Source of the DNA: Amphirosellinia nigrospora | Lineage: Eukaryota; Ascomycota; Sordariomycetes; Xylariales; Xylariaceae | Direction: 5' to 3' | Length of the DNA stretch: 64,000 nucleotides | Assembly: GCA_004123355.1 (NCBI GenBank) | Contig: SCHM01000004.1 | Location: 6,971,017 to 7,035,016, forward strand | The notes under the pieces: model-generated | Seen by the model: only the letters and a program-made list of their open reading frames with translations | What the model was told of the DNA's origin: nothing | The model's database searches: none | Part shown: piece after piece, positions 45,492-57,427 of the stretch | Layout: every line of letters starts with the position of its first letter | Numbering within the stretch: position 1 is the stretch's first letter | Made by a program: the position numbers and the translations under genes

Positions 45492-47756
45492 GGTCGTGAG
45501 TGAGGCGGTATTGATATGCTCTTAGTTTAGTGGTGTTCCGAAGTTGTTTTGTTGTTGTTTTATGGCTGTGATGGTGTTTGTTTATCGGTTTCTTGGAGAA
45601 GTGGCAGAAATTGAAGAGCAGAGGTAGTCTAAAGTGTAATGTACTCGGAATCGAGAAATTCACCCCACCAAACAGACCCCTCCGTTGAATATCTGCCACA
45701 CACTGGCGCCTCCGATGCTAACGCACAGGCCTTCTCCCCACTAAATTCTAAGGTTTGAGCCAACAATGACTCATTTGACCAGGTATGGTTAGGTACTTGT
45801 AGGTACTAGTGGGGGCATTAGGGGATTATCGATAAGCAAGCGAGCCATGTGGGACCTCGAGGTACCTGCTGATGCCAGCATTGAGGCTCAAACCATCAAG
45901 TTACTCAGGTAACGGTGGCACTAGATTTACATTTAGAGTTCGGTATGTCTTCAAACTTTCAAACATCGAAAAATCAATCGACAATTCAGCGCCTAGGCAG
46001 GCGACGGCGTCATTACCTCCCCGAATCTCGTCAGTTTCTATTACAACTAACTACTAGGTGGACCCCATTGTGTGCATTATGAAAAGGAGTTCAATACTTC
46101 CTGTATGGCAATGTTGACTTTCTTTCAGTCAAATCCATTAAGGTTTTCTATTTCCCATCTCTGAAGTTCCTGCTTCTTGAATTCACAATCACAATTGGGT
46201 TACATATTCGCTTGATATAAAACATAACTGGACTAGGCAGTCTTATCCACGCTTATCAAAGTTGCCCTACCTAAGCACCTCCCTTGCTCCTAGGAGACCA
46301 CATCTACGCACCTAACAATGGACAATCCTTAAAAACAATCTGTTTAGCCTTCATTCGATTCCTTTCATTCTAAATAGACGAAGAATTACATGATGAGACT
46401 TTTGGGGCAATAGACGTTGTACCTTGAACGCGATCAAAACATGCCCTGATATGAATGATGAGGTAGCCAGAACCCCGTCCTCCTATGCTAAAGGTTTTAG
46501 TCATAAGTCCCTTGTATTGGATGAGCCGATTACATACGGTTATTCGCTAACATGTTCTTTCTACCCCATAGATGCCCGGATTGACCCCATCGTAAACAGT
46601 CTCTTCGACTGTCTTAATGCACACTTCCAGGAAATTCAACGAGTTGAGGTGCAATGGCCGCTAACCAGTGGTATCCATTGTCCAAAAGCCCAGTGTTTTC
46701 GCGCACTCTATATCAACGAACACCCCATCCAGGGGCCAGATCTCAGTGCCGTTACGTTTGATGATGATCAATGACCTGCCAATATTTTGAGGGTCCCATT
46801 GGAACATCACCCATCTTAAGCTTACGGCCAACATAAAGTATATTCCAGCCTCGCGGGTAGTCGTGATCCAATGATTTGCACTTAACCCAGAGAAAGCCAC
46901 CCTGTGTCTAGCAACGTGAAATATCGAGAGGTTGGTTATCTCCTGGTGTTGCTATCATGTAATCCTATCTATGACGTCGTAAGGCATATCAAGAGCCTGA
47001 TAATCTCGAGGTTTTCTGTGAGAGAACTCAGGAAGTGCGTGATTCTAGCGTCGATCTCGTTATTTGTGTAAAAATGTTCCCAGAAATGCCACTACATTGT
47101 CAGATGCATTAGCCTTCGCAACTCATATGATATTTAGGTAACTAGGAAACCTACTAAGTATTTGTGGTGATACTACCCTTTACGGGTATAAATTTTATAA
47201 TTACCATGCTAGCACTTACATTTCAACTCGTTCCGCATTATTGTGTATGTTTGTAACAGCCGGACTTCTTACTATATGCGATATGCCCATTTCTAGTTTC
47301 TTAATTTTAGGGCGCGACAATACCCTCAGTGCGAACGTGTTGGTTGATTAATCGATCATGTGGGTACGAATCATATCTCCTGCTATTGCTTTATTGTTGC
47401 TCAGACAGAAAAGTGCATGGGGCCTCGAAGTCAGATGGTTTGGCTCCAGAGTGAAGTAGGGTCACCGGTAGGTCACTTGTAGGCAGAAGTATAGGGGTAA
47501 GGGCTTAATATCATTAATTCCTGAACCTTTTCCTATTACCTGGGGAGGCCGTAGGTCTTTATATATCCAATCTCTATCTACTAGACCCACTTCGGGGTAC
47601 CAGCTAGTCACCTGTTACCCCGTCACCTGACACTCGACAATGCAGTTACGTGCTAAGTGTCATCGTGTCCTGCCGCTCCTTGGTGAAAGATTCGTAAGAG
47701 CGGCAAGAAACAACCTCACCACGTGTAAAGACTTGGCTTGTTCACTTCCCTATATT

Positions 47757-47796
47757 ATTTTAGCTATAACCGCCTTGAGATGGCGTTAGCTAAAAT
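47757..47796. repeat. Perfect-armed 40-base hairpin
   Basis: ATTTTAGCTA at 47,757-47,766 is the exact inverse complement of TAGCTAAAAT at 47,787-47,796. Inside it, CCGCC pairs with GGCG around a short loop. A weaker hairpin (GCCGCTC/GAGCGGC) lies at 47,672-47,704. Confidence 0.7.
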
Positions 47797-49189
47797 GAAA
47801 AATATTTCTTCCCTACGTCCCGTAAATTACTAACGGTGAACTAGGTAAAACGCTTTACTTAAGAACTGATAGATTCTTGAACCCCCTGGTTAATATAGAA
47901 TAATATGTTACGCCTATTTACTTGATTACAATCGTACCCTGTTAGTCATTTTATAAACTGAAGACACTTGGATGCCATGTCTTGCTGCCTCATCATTCTG
48001 CCACGTATGTTGACTGCATCGACTCAGGTCTCATCAGTATAGCTTAGGAACCTAGGAAAGTGAAGGAATATTTAACTTTGATTGATATTCATACTTTTAA
48101 TACTGCGCCACTCTTGTCCGGCGAACTAACCTCGAAACTTTTTTTGTAGCGATCGAAACTGGCCATGCTAAACTAGAGTTCTTGAAAAATATCGACGCCA
48201 TCAACCCTACTTATGTGCTGAATTTTTTATTAAACTCTCTTCAACATGCCAAGTGTAAGCACCTTTTAGACATTTTAGCATAAGAGACTTCGTTGCCAAT
48301 AAGCTAGAGTGTGGGGAAGGGTAAATTCGTTTGTCATCTATATCCAGGAATAATTGCCGAATTCCTACTATTCTCATTCACAGCTATACTTTTATAGTGA
48401 GTATAACTTAAATCCTAGTATTACAATCGACGCTCCCTTACCACCTCCCCAACGTAGTGCATCCATCATCTAAAAGATTTTCCTGCTCTTGTCTTCTATG
48501 GCGTCAGAGACTCAGTGAAAAGCTTAACGCCCATCGAGCCAAGTACCTAGCACAAATCGCTTCTACTTGCCTCGTGTCTTTGTCCTCCTATCCCCTCGCT
48601 TTCCTATACCTGTTCTGGAGAGTCTAAGACATACACGAGTTGGCAAAAGCTGAGAACGCATATTGAGTGATAGTCGTATGATTATGGCTAGCCGGTGCTA
48701 ATCAATACATACTGGTCATCTAAACGCAAAACTTCCCGAAATTGAAGACGAGATATTATTCACTTACGTAGGTAACGGTCCGATCATGACTATTGCCGAC
48801 TATCATCACTGCATTACCTCTAGATGTGTGTATAATGACTTTCGGTATAGAACCCAAACTAATGCGGGTAACTATAAATCGTTGTGATAGACTCCAGGAC
48901 ACCTTGCTAACATAGAGCGTATCCGACATTTAAGCTGTCATTCTGAACGGCACAGTCGGGGCCAAGAGATCTTGAGCACGCTGGGTTACTGGCTCAAGAT
49001 AGTTTGTTGCGAGGGGTGATGAGCGCTGATTTGGGCCAATGGAAGAGCAACAGAGTAGTATCATAGACATGACTGATGGCCTGAACCTGTGGCTCTTGCC
49101 GTCATGAATTGATGTTCCCAAACTCGGAGTCTCATGTTTATATATTGCTTGGAGAAAAACGTTGAGATAGAATGTTACAGATGATGAAA

Positions 49190-49246
49190 GCAAAAGTTTA
49201 GCTCTACCATTCAATTCGGTAAAGCGGTATTTCAACAACAGATGAT
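49190..49246 (+). repeat. Dispersed short repeat with imperfect hairpin (copy 2)
   Basis: Second copy of the segment at 11,000-11,070: TTTAGCTCTACCATTC, then TTCGGTAAAGC and TCAACAAC. Here no coding remnant follows. Confidence 0.5.
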
Positions 49247-51541
49247 TATTAATTATATGTTAGACACGAATATAACGTTACATGCAGTTCTATCTACTAA
49301 CGCTCTTCATTCAACAATATCTGTTTGACAGGCGATTTAGCGACATCGTGGCCAAGCCACTGGCACCATGGTTGGCAGTCAGTGAGTAGTTTCCGTATAA
49401 CGAGTTTCTATTACAGTATTGTATTCAACGATGCGGCCCTTGGTAGTAGTGGCAGCCAGCCAGCGTTCCGGCAGTGTGTAATAAAAACACTATGCTTACC
49501 GTTCTTGAATTAAAGTGATTAGATAATTGTACATCGTCGAACAGACCATGCCCAAGCCGCTCAATTGGGACCAGGGGGTCCTAGTTTAAAGGGTGTGAGG
49601 TCGTCGTGATGGGTCGGTTGAACGCCGTAGAGCAACATTGGTGTCGAGGTAAGAAATTCTTGGCCTCATGTGCTCACGCTATGCGTCTTGGGTGTCGATG
49701 GCGGCAGGTACCGAATTGATCCTCAATGAAATAATGACTGCCAAATCTAGCATTCTCTAAAATCAGAAGGAGGATAGAATGTCGGTCTTTTCTCACCCAA
49801 CGCCCTTGCTCTCTTCGCAATCGGAGCCCCCGCCCCGCCGTTACCTCTCACGCCGAGAACTACGGCACTTGCCACATAGGGCTCAGTTATACGAGTCGGG
49901 ACATATAACAGAAACCTAAATGTAAGCACTTACGTTAAATCAGAGACATTAGTTGCCCAGCAGACTCCTACTTCCGAGTTCAATTCTCGGAACCAGAATA
50001 GGGAGGGCTAGTATTCAACCGGCCGATGTCTCACAGCGTATTGGTCATATTTCGAAGCAAATTTCATTCATAGAATAAGACGCTGTCATCTTCTTGAAGT
50101 CTTCTCAGTGAGTCAGGTTCAGCCATCCTCGCTTTATGCTCCATCTTTAAGCGGGCTCTGGCCTCTACCGCCCACTTCTGGGTGCCTATTCAAACCTGGC
50201 ACAGTACTCATTAGCGAAAATCAATCATGGAGTGCGCACGAAGTGTACAGGGGCAGCTATCGAATGTGCCATAATCCAAGTTCCCCAGTCTTACGTGATT
50301 ACGGCCCGACCCGTCGCATCGACTAGTTCATGGATAGCAACTATATGCTCTACGTAGTTTGAGGAAGAAGTCATTTCCGGCCTAGATTTGCAATAGATTG
50401 TGCTGGGCGTCATTGTGTAACTTTGGAATTCCAGGCGATAGAGTCTCATTCTATCGTTGCCTGCGTCTCGTGGTACGTCATCCGGTTATCTCATAATCTC
50501 AAGACGTTCTCGGTATTCAAAGATCAACGGAGAGCCTCGCAATTCAAAACTTGAGACTGGCTCATTTCGGCTTTGCCTAAGTACTGAACATTGGATTATA
50601 TGATTTATCGAGGGTTGGGATGCTGCGGCAATAATGCGAGTCGAGGTCAGTAAGCAACCGTACCTTAGAGGAGCATTGTTTTGAGTTCATTATATCGTTC
50701 AAAGGTCATCAGTGGCTGGATGACCTGCATCTCTTCTCGCCGCATATTATACTAACCAGTATCCTGAGGTATTTACGTAATTAATTGGCTTACGTATCTT
50801 GACTCGAAGAGTGCAACATTGAAGCCGCTGAACGATAAGTGCTGATAAGACCGGCTGACGACAGGTAGGTAAGAAATGGCGCTCGCTTTCATCCGGAGTA
50901 GTGGGCTGGTGCAGTGCAGCATACCTAGTGCAGGGGACCCCGCATCACCTGCAGAAAGATGGTGGCATTGGCGCCTCCGCTGCAGATATGCCATAACGTT
51001 GTAGCGTAGCATTGTACATAGCAGGGTGCCGAAGTGGCGTTAGCGTTAGCGTTAGCGTAGGCTAGGTATGTAGGTAACTGCCCCGCCATTTGCGACGAAT
51101 ATTTTGACCCCTCCAAAAATTTTCGTAATCATAAGCCTCTAAGACCGTCTCGCCGGGTCCATTGCGCCAAACGACTCTTCTACCTATCTAGGTATCTTCT
51201 GCCCTGGGCATGCTGTCCCCTTTGAACATTCTAGATCCCTGGATCATGCTTCGTGGTGCTTAGTCGTCTCCTCCTCCGCGTCGCTCACTGTTCGACTGCT
51301 AAGTTCGCCTAATAACTTCAAGGTTGCCTCTAAGCACGCATACGTTGCGCCCCGAACGCCGACCACCGGAGCAGCCGTCGGTCCACGTCCGAGAACTTAA
51401 ATATCTACCTAACCTTGCTGGACGATACCTCGCTGGAGAGGTAGTCCTCGAGTCGCAGAGAGCATTGCGAAGTCTCTCCTTGTCCTCTCGGTCAACACCC
51501 TCCCGTACCCTACCGTATCCTACCGTATCCAACACCGGCAC

Positions 51542-54393
51542 GATGTGTGGCGTCGTGGCTCTTCTTCTGGCCGACACCGACTCACAGGAGGCGTCGCACC
51601 TCCTCTTCGAGTCGCTGATGTTCTTGCAGCATCGGGGACAAGATGCTTCGGGAATCGCGACTTGTGGAAATCGTGGGCGGGTGTATCAATGCAAGGGTTC
51701 GTTCGTCCATCCATCCATCCGTCTGTCCATCCATCTATCCATCCATCTATCCATCCGCCCTTAGCTGTAATAGTCATTCTTGTCACCTATAGCGAGGTCT
51801 AAGTGCGTGCGTGCGTGCTAAAGCTCAGCATAGGCAACGGCATGGCCGCAAAGGTCTTCCAGGATGGAGCACGTGTGGCCGACCTCCCCGGTTATATGTA
51901 AGTTATCCTCTCAACAGGACATCCGTCTCTGTTTATTTGATGCGCTACCTCATATCTTATGCGATTGTCAATCTCGTTTGTCCAGAATTACATGAGCTGT
52001 ATCAGGCTCCACCTTACGCCTTAGTACCTATGTAGCTCGATGGAAACTGACGTGGTGTCTTAGGGTCTTGGGCACTGCCGCTATCCGACAGCCGGAACGA
52101 GTTCCGTAAGTCGTCCTTTTACCAATTATTTCCACAACATCCTTGGTATCCGTCATGTTTGTTGTATAACCTCCAATCGTGAATCCATCTTGACGGCTTC
52201 TAAAGCTTCAAATCTGACAATGAATCTCCCTAGAGCGCCGAAAGTCAGCCCTTCTACTGCAATAGTCCTTATGGAATCTGGTATGTATACATGAACCACT
52301 TATCCACTTTCGGATGTGTACCCCGACTTTCCTAAGATCCCCTCAATATCGTCGTTGGCATCCTTTCACGAAGTCAACTAACATCTGCGTGCTCTTAGCC
52401 TTTCCCATAACGGAAACTTAATCAATGCCCGGAATTACGCAAATACCTAGACGAAGAGGCCCACCGCCACGTCAATACCGACTCGGACAGTGAATTGATT
52501 CTCAACGTGTTTGCCAATGCGCTTAATGAGACAGGCAAGGCTAGGGTCAATGTGGAGGATATCTTCCGCTCCCTCACCACGACATACCAGAAATGTCAGG
52601 GCGCATGGGCTACTACCGCCATGATTGCTGGCTTTGGCAGTAAGTAGCCACTTTGTGTAGCACCTCCCATGTCACCGAAAACCCAATCGAGGCTGGCAAT
52701 CTTCTACTCAGCTGGCTTCTCGACGTGTCGTGAATTACTATAACCGCTGCGTCCTGGGCACAACTAGAAAAACTAATCGTTATGGTAGTTCTGGGTTTCA
52801 GGGATCAGCATGGTATCCGTCCACTTCTCATTGGCACGCGGCCTTCTGCGACCATACCTGGGCAAAAAGACTACATGTTTGCCAGCGAAAGTGTCGCGCT
52901 TCGGCAACTCGGTTTCAAGGACTACAGAGACATTTTGCCCGGCGAAGCCGTATTCATTCGCAAGGGAGGAAGAGCCGAGTTCAAACAGGTTGTCGAGAGA
53001 AAGAGTTACACCCCCGACATTTTTGAATACGTTTACTTTTCGCGCCCCGATAGTGTGGTAAGTCTCGCTCTTTGCCCGCTCCTTTTTGTACCAAGCATGA
53101 TGTTGAAGTTCCGACTACGACATGCGGCACGGGATTCAGTCACCTTCTCTCCCAGAACCCTTTACTGATTCCAAATATCTATAGTCAGATTCCATCAGCA
53201 TTCACAAGAGCAGGCAAAATATGGGATCGAAGCTCGCAGACAAGATTCGCAACACTCTCGGAGAAGAAGGGGTCCGCGAAATCGACGTTATCATTCCGGT
53301 GCCTGAAACCTCCAACACGGCTGCTGCCGTCGTGTCCGAGCGACTGAAAATTCCCCTCGAATGCTTTTGTCAAGAACAGATACGTCTTCCGCACATTCAT
53401 TCTTCCTGGCCAAGGCCTTCGACAGAAGAGTGTGCGTCGTAAACTTTCTGCCATCGAGTCCGAGTTTAAGGGGCGGACCGTGTGTCTGGTAGACGACTCT
53501 ATAGGTGAGTTTTGCGATACCTCCAGTGTAGCACCGAATCAGTCAGGTATAAGCTAATCAAGCTGGTTGAAGTCCGCGGTACGACGTCAAGGGAGATTGT
53601 CAGCATGGCCCGAGAAGCAGGCGCGAAAAAGGTATTTTTTGCGTCGTGTGCACCTCCGCTACTTTACCCTCACATTGTATGTAAAATCTACGCCAGGCAA
53701 ATATTCATGGCACTAACAATTTGTAGTACGGGATTGATCTTGCATCGCCCCAAGAGATGATTGCACACGAGAAGGTACCTTTCCTATCACCCACGAGCTG
53801 AACCAAAGTATTCGTGCTGACCACCAATATAATTAGACGCGAGAAGATATCGCGCAATTAATCGGCGCGGATGATTTAATCTACCAGGACCTTGACGACC
53901 TGAAGCAAGCATGTGCCGAAGCCGCGCCAGAAGGAGGCGTCAAGGACTTTGCCGATTTTGGTTTGTGCGTAATTCTCGGCGCCATTTTCCTCCTGTTTTG
54001 ACAACTTTCAGAGCACCATGTTTTCATTTTAGGCCCTGATGATATCTCAAAGCTTCTAACACCCCCACAATTCATGCTATAAACAGCAATAACTGACCCC
54101 GAGTGTTTAGCGAGACGGGGGTCTTTGATGGCCGCTATCAGACAGAAGTCCCGGACGGTTACTTCGAGCATCTCAATGAGATAAGAGGCAAGAACAAAGC
54201 GAACGGTGTCCCCAAAGGCGCCATTACGGTCAGCAGCGGCCCTATCAACGACCCAACCGCTAGCCCGTCTTTTACAGTTCAAATTCCGGCAAATACTCTG
54301 CCGGTGAACGTAGATCCCTTGTCTTTGCTATCAGCCTCCAATATGTCTCGAAGCCCGGACAACCGCGAAGACATCAGGTTTGTGGCCTCTTAA
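51542..54393 (+). CDS. ADE4: Amidophosphoribosyltransferase (first step of purine synthesis), with small frame breaks
   Basis: Converts PRPP and glutamine to phosphoribosylamine. About ten exons; exon 1 is 51,542-51,696 and starts [20 protein letters not shown] with the catalytic N-terminal cysteine after Met, then [13 protein letters not shown]. Further blocks are [113 protein letters not shown] and [15 protein letters not shown]. The PRPP loop is [20 protein letters not shown], followed by [16 protein letters not shown] and [15 protein letters not shown]. Frame is lost at a CCC run (52,428-52,430, one C short), at TTTT (53,365-53,368, one T too many) and perhaps at GGG near 52,063-52,065. 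Loss of this enzyme would make the fungus purine-dependent, so consensus errors are the likelier cause. Intron 1 carries a TCCA-type microsatellite (about 51,703-51,762). Confidence 0.85.
51703..51762. repeat. TCCA/TCTA tetranucleotide microsatellite in ADE4 intron 1
   Basis: About 14 units of CCAT/CTAT/CTGT-type repeats lie inside the first intron. They are short enough not to disturb splicing. Confidence 0.85.
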
Positions 54394-55181
54394 TTCTCCT
54401 TATCTAAATGCGAGCAGACTTTGGCTCATATCCGTCATAGTATACACAACATCGCATCTGAACACAGATAGATGAAAAGATAAGAACGAGCTATTTGGAG
54501 AAACAGAATTACTAGACATCGATCTAGGTAGATCGGAATCTCGAGGATTCATCAAATCGTTGACGAGATATTTCCTTCTGGAAACCCATATCTCATCGTC
54601 AGGATTTCACGAGACTTGTCATAGAGCGATAGAACAGGATTGATACATTTGGACCTCGATTATTCGGGTTCGGTACACGGCTCCAAATTAACCTACCTGG
54701 GTTTTAAAAAAAGGAAGATAGAGTAAGCATTATGTGGGTTTGGGGCGGAGATAGCAAAATTATAGCTTAGCAAATGAGTGCACGCTGTAAAGTACCTCTA
54801 ACTGTGCCCGTCATGATGAATCTCTTGTCTACAACGGCCTTTGCATATAATGCAATTCATTGGCGACAGCGAAAGAGTAATGAGCCAAAAGTATGGTGAT
54901 GGTGTTTCGTTGAGAATGTGTAGCGCTGCTTCTGGCTGGGTGTTCTTGCACACGACAGGTATACTACGACGGATAAACTACGCCATAATAGTTGGCGCAA
55001 CCACAAGCTCGTAACAAAGATGAGGCTTCATAATATTTTCTTTTCTTTCCAAATACTAAAATTCAGAGATCAAGTCGTCCTTCCAATTTCCAAGTTCCAA
55101 AACAAATAACAGCATCTGGGGTATCAACGTATATATGAATAGATAGAAGGGCACAATATGCATCGGCGTCCACTCGCTAGC
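54394..55181. other. Convergent intergenic region
   Basis: Lies between the 3' ends of ADE4 and the Stealth-type gene. No gene is seen. Confidence 0.5.
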
Positions 55182-57427
55182 CTATAACTCGTCCCGCTCC
55201 CAGGCTGTGCGCTCCGGCCAGAGCGTCTCAAACACCCGCCTCACTACAACGCCTGGGTTAGTTATTGCTATATCAAAGTGTGATAGGAGAGCGCCAGGGC
55301 GACCAGGGCCTTTGATAAAACTGCACGAAACAAAAAAAAACAAAAATATTGCTGGATAATGACTTACTTATACCGCGCACCCTGTCCACCTCCTCGAGAC
55401 TCTCAGTCATGACATCGTCGTTGAAGCACCACTGTCCGAACGCCGTGCCCCTCGCTATCGTCCGGTCCAGCAGCTCGGCCTTGGCTTGCTCCGCGTCCTT
55501 GACCATGAAGAACTTCATCGTGTCCGTGTCGACGATAGTATGTTGGTATTTCTTCAACGCCCGGATGATCACATCCCGGTCCTTCGGCTTGGTATCGGCA
55601 GATGGTAGCAGGGGTTCGAGGCCGCGCGGGACTGCCGCCAGCGCAAACTTCAAAAGACAGTCGCCGCACGCCGGGTGTGCGTGCGATAGGCGCGTGAAGA
55701 CGTTGGACACGGTGAAGTCCGGATTCCGGGATGTCTCGTCTGAGAGCGGGGACGCGAACGAGTCGCCTAGACACTTGTCGACGCTGAAACTGTCACACTT
55801 CACCTTGCGAATCGTCTCGGGGCCGTCTATCGACGTCCACAGCACGTTGACGTTGACGTTGGGCGGCTGCAGCCCCGCCTTGCCAAGCACCTGCGCCATC
55901 TTGAGGTACATCCTGTCGCGTAGGCCGACCAAGGCCGGCGGGGAGGCAGCGGAGCCCCGGTTCGCGAATTCCTGCTGTCCGCGCTCGATGGCCGCGAGGA
56001 GCTGGCTGCGCTCCCGGTAGTCCAGGTAGCCGTCGGCGTCGGCATCGCTGCGCAGCGCGACCAAGGACCAGATGAGCGCCTCGCGGAACCGCTCGATGCT
56101 GTAGTGGAAGCTCGCAAACCACGGGTAGATCTGGTACTGGTGCTCGCCGCGGAAGCGCTGGCACGCGCCGTTCATCGACGGCCGCGGGAACGAGGCCATC
56201 GCCTCGCGCATGACGGCCCGCGACACCGAGTGCGCGAAGTGCGCCTGGACCTGCCGGTTCCGCTCCCCGAACCGGTGGTTCAGCAGGTACGAGGTGTAGT
56301 ACGCGAAGGGCTTCTCGCCGAACGTCGGCATCGCGCCCTTGGTGAGCGACTTGGCGTTATAGTGGTCGGCTTTGAAGGCCATGACGGGCCCGAAGAGGGG
56401 CGAGTAGAAGTCCGAGGCGGCGTGGTCCATGCCTAGAAACATGTCGTCGGACAGAGCGACCATGTGATCTGTGGTCGATGGTGTCATGTATATTTGAGAC
56501 TCTAATCCGGATTTGGGAGTTAGTCATGAACCTCGCTGGTGACAGAAAGGGTGGTGGTCGGAAGGTTTTTACCTATGCTCAAGGAATTGAAGGTAGGAAG
56601 ACACGCCTTCTCCCTCTCCCCGAAGAAGGACTCTTGGTCCAGGACTTGGACAATCCCATTCGTTTCGCCATTATTCTTCAGCCAAATGGGTCTTTGGGGC
56701 AGCGTGTCTGCACCATCGCCAGCTATTTCCTCGTCTCCGACTGAATTGACAAGAAGCTGGATCTTGTTGATGAATTTCCTGGCATACGCATTCAGGCTGC
56801 GCAATGAATACCGTAATTCGTCCCAGTCACGGTACCGGTTCATGCTGTGCTGTGATATCCAGATGCCCTGCGCATCATTGAGGGGCGATTGCTGCTCGTA
56901 TACGTGCAGGCTACGCCTGAAGGCCTCGTCCGAGCCGTTGACCCAGTTGTATACAAAGTCGAGCTTTGGTTCAGTTAAAGGGCCAAACCGATCCCTGTTG
57001 TAGGTCCCGGATGAGAACCACTCGTCCTCCATCCCTGCAGTTCAACGTCCTTCACGGCTTCTTCGAATGGTATCCTTATGACGTCGGGCAGGTCGTCGTA
57101 AAAGGGCTTTGCTTCATGTAACCTTATGGCATCGGGTAGGTCATCATAAAACGGTTTGGGTTGCTGTATTGATTGGGACGCCATCTCCATCTCCACCTCA
57201 TCTTCGACTATCAGGTTCGGCAGCATCGCTGAGCCACCGCCGCCGCCTTTGGCCCATTGCGAGGGGACCTTCGACCACGAAGAATTCCGTGCCAGCAAGA
57301 AGCTGCGGCTCCCGGCTCGCTTGATCGGCTCCCAGTTCCTCCATAACTCGAGCCAGCCGAATAGGACGATGCCGGCGAGGAAGGCGACTCTCCTGTTCCG
57401 CCGGTTGTGAAATGTGCGTTGATCCAT
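55182..57427 (-). CDS. Stealth-family sugar phosphotransferase (XPT1-like xylosylphosphotransferase), small frame breaks
   Basis: Type II Golgi-type membrane protein of the Stealth family, which includes Cryptococcus xylosylphosphotransferase and mammalian GlcNAc-1-phosphotransferase. It would transfer a sugar phosphate to glycans. Exons are 57,427 to 56,573 (one break near 57,029), 56,501-55,368 and 55,320-55,182. A short cytosolic tail precedes the membrane helix VAFLAGIVLFGWLELW and a stem with a repeated PFYDDLPD motif. CR1 is LDFVYNWVNGSDEAFRRS; CR2 is RDWDELRYSLRSLNAYARKF followed by INKIQLLVN. CR3 includes HMVALSDDMFLGMDH. CR4-like blocks follow (FNDDVMTESLEEVDRVRG). One G is missing at 57,029-57,030 (LQGWEDEWFSSG would then read through), and one T at 55,275-55,277. 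With that T the protein ends AITNPGVVVRRVFETLWPER then TAWERDEL. Confidence 0.78.

Larger units (their letters stand above)
45492..51541. other. Gene desert of about 6 kb
   Basis: No convincing gene. Frames at 46,424-46,774 (plus) and 46,900-46,661 (minus) overlap each other and have no motif. The stretch holds a hairpin at 47,757-47,796, a second copy of a dispersed repeat at 49,190-49,246, a T-arm-like sequence near 49,972 that does not extend into a tRNA, and a GTTAGC microsatellite near 51,038-51,058. Much of 47,000-50,700 has the patchy composition of old, unplaced repeats. Confidence 0.5.

Noticed and set aside
46424-46900. Overlapping frames on both strands in the gene desert
   Set aside because: They overlap each other, only one can be real, and neither shows a family pattern.
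49960-49998. T-arm-like CCGAG-TTCAATT-CTCGG followed by AACCAGA, suggesting a tRNA
   Set aside because: No matching acceptor strand, D-arm or anticodon arm could be found upstream.
55349-56436. Long plus-strand open frames opposite the Stealth gene
   Set aside because: They are antisense shadows of a GC-rich exon whose minus-strand protein has clear family motifs.
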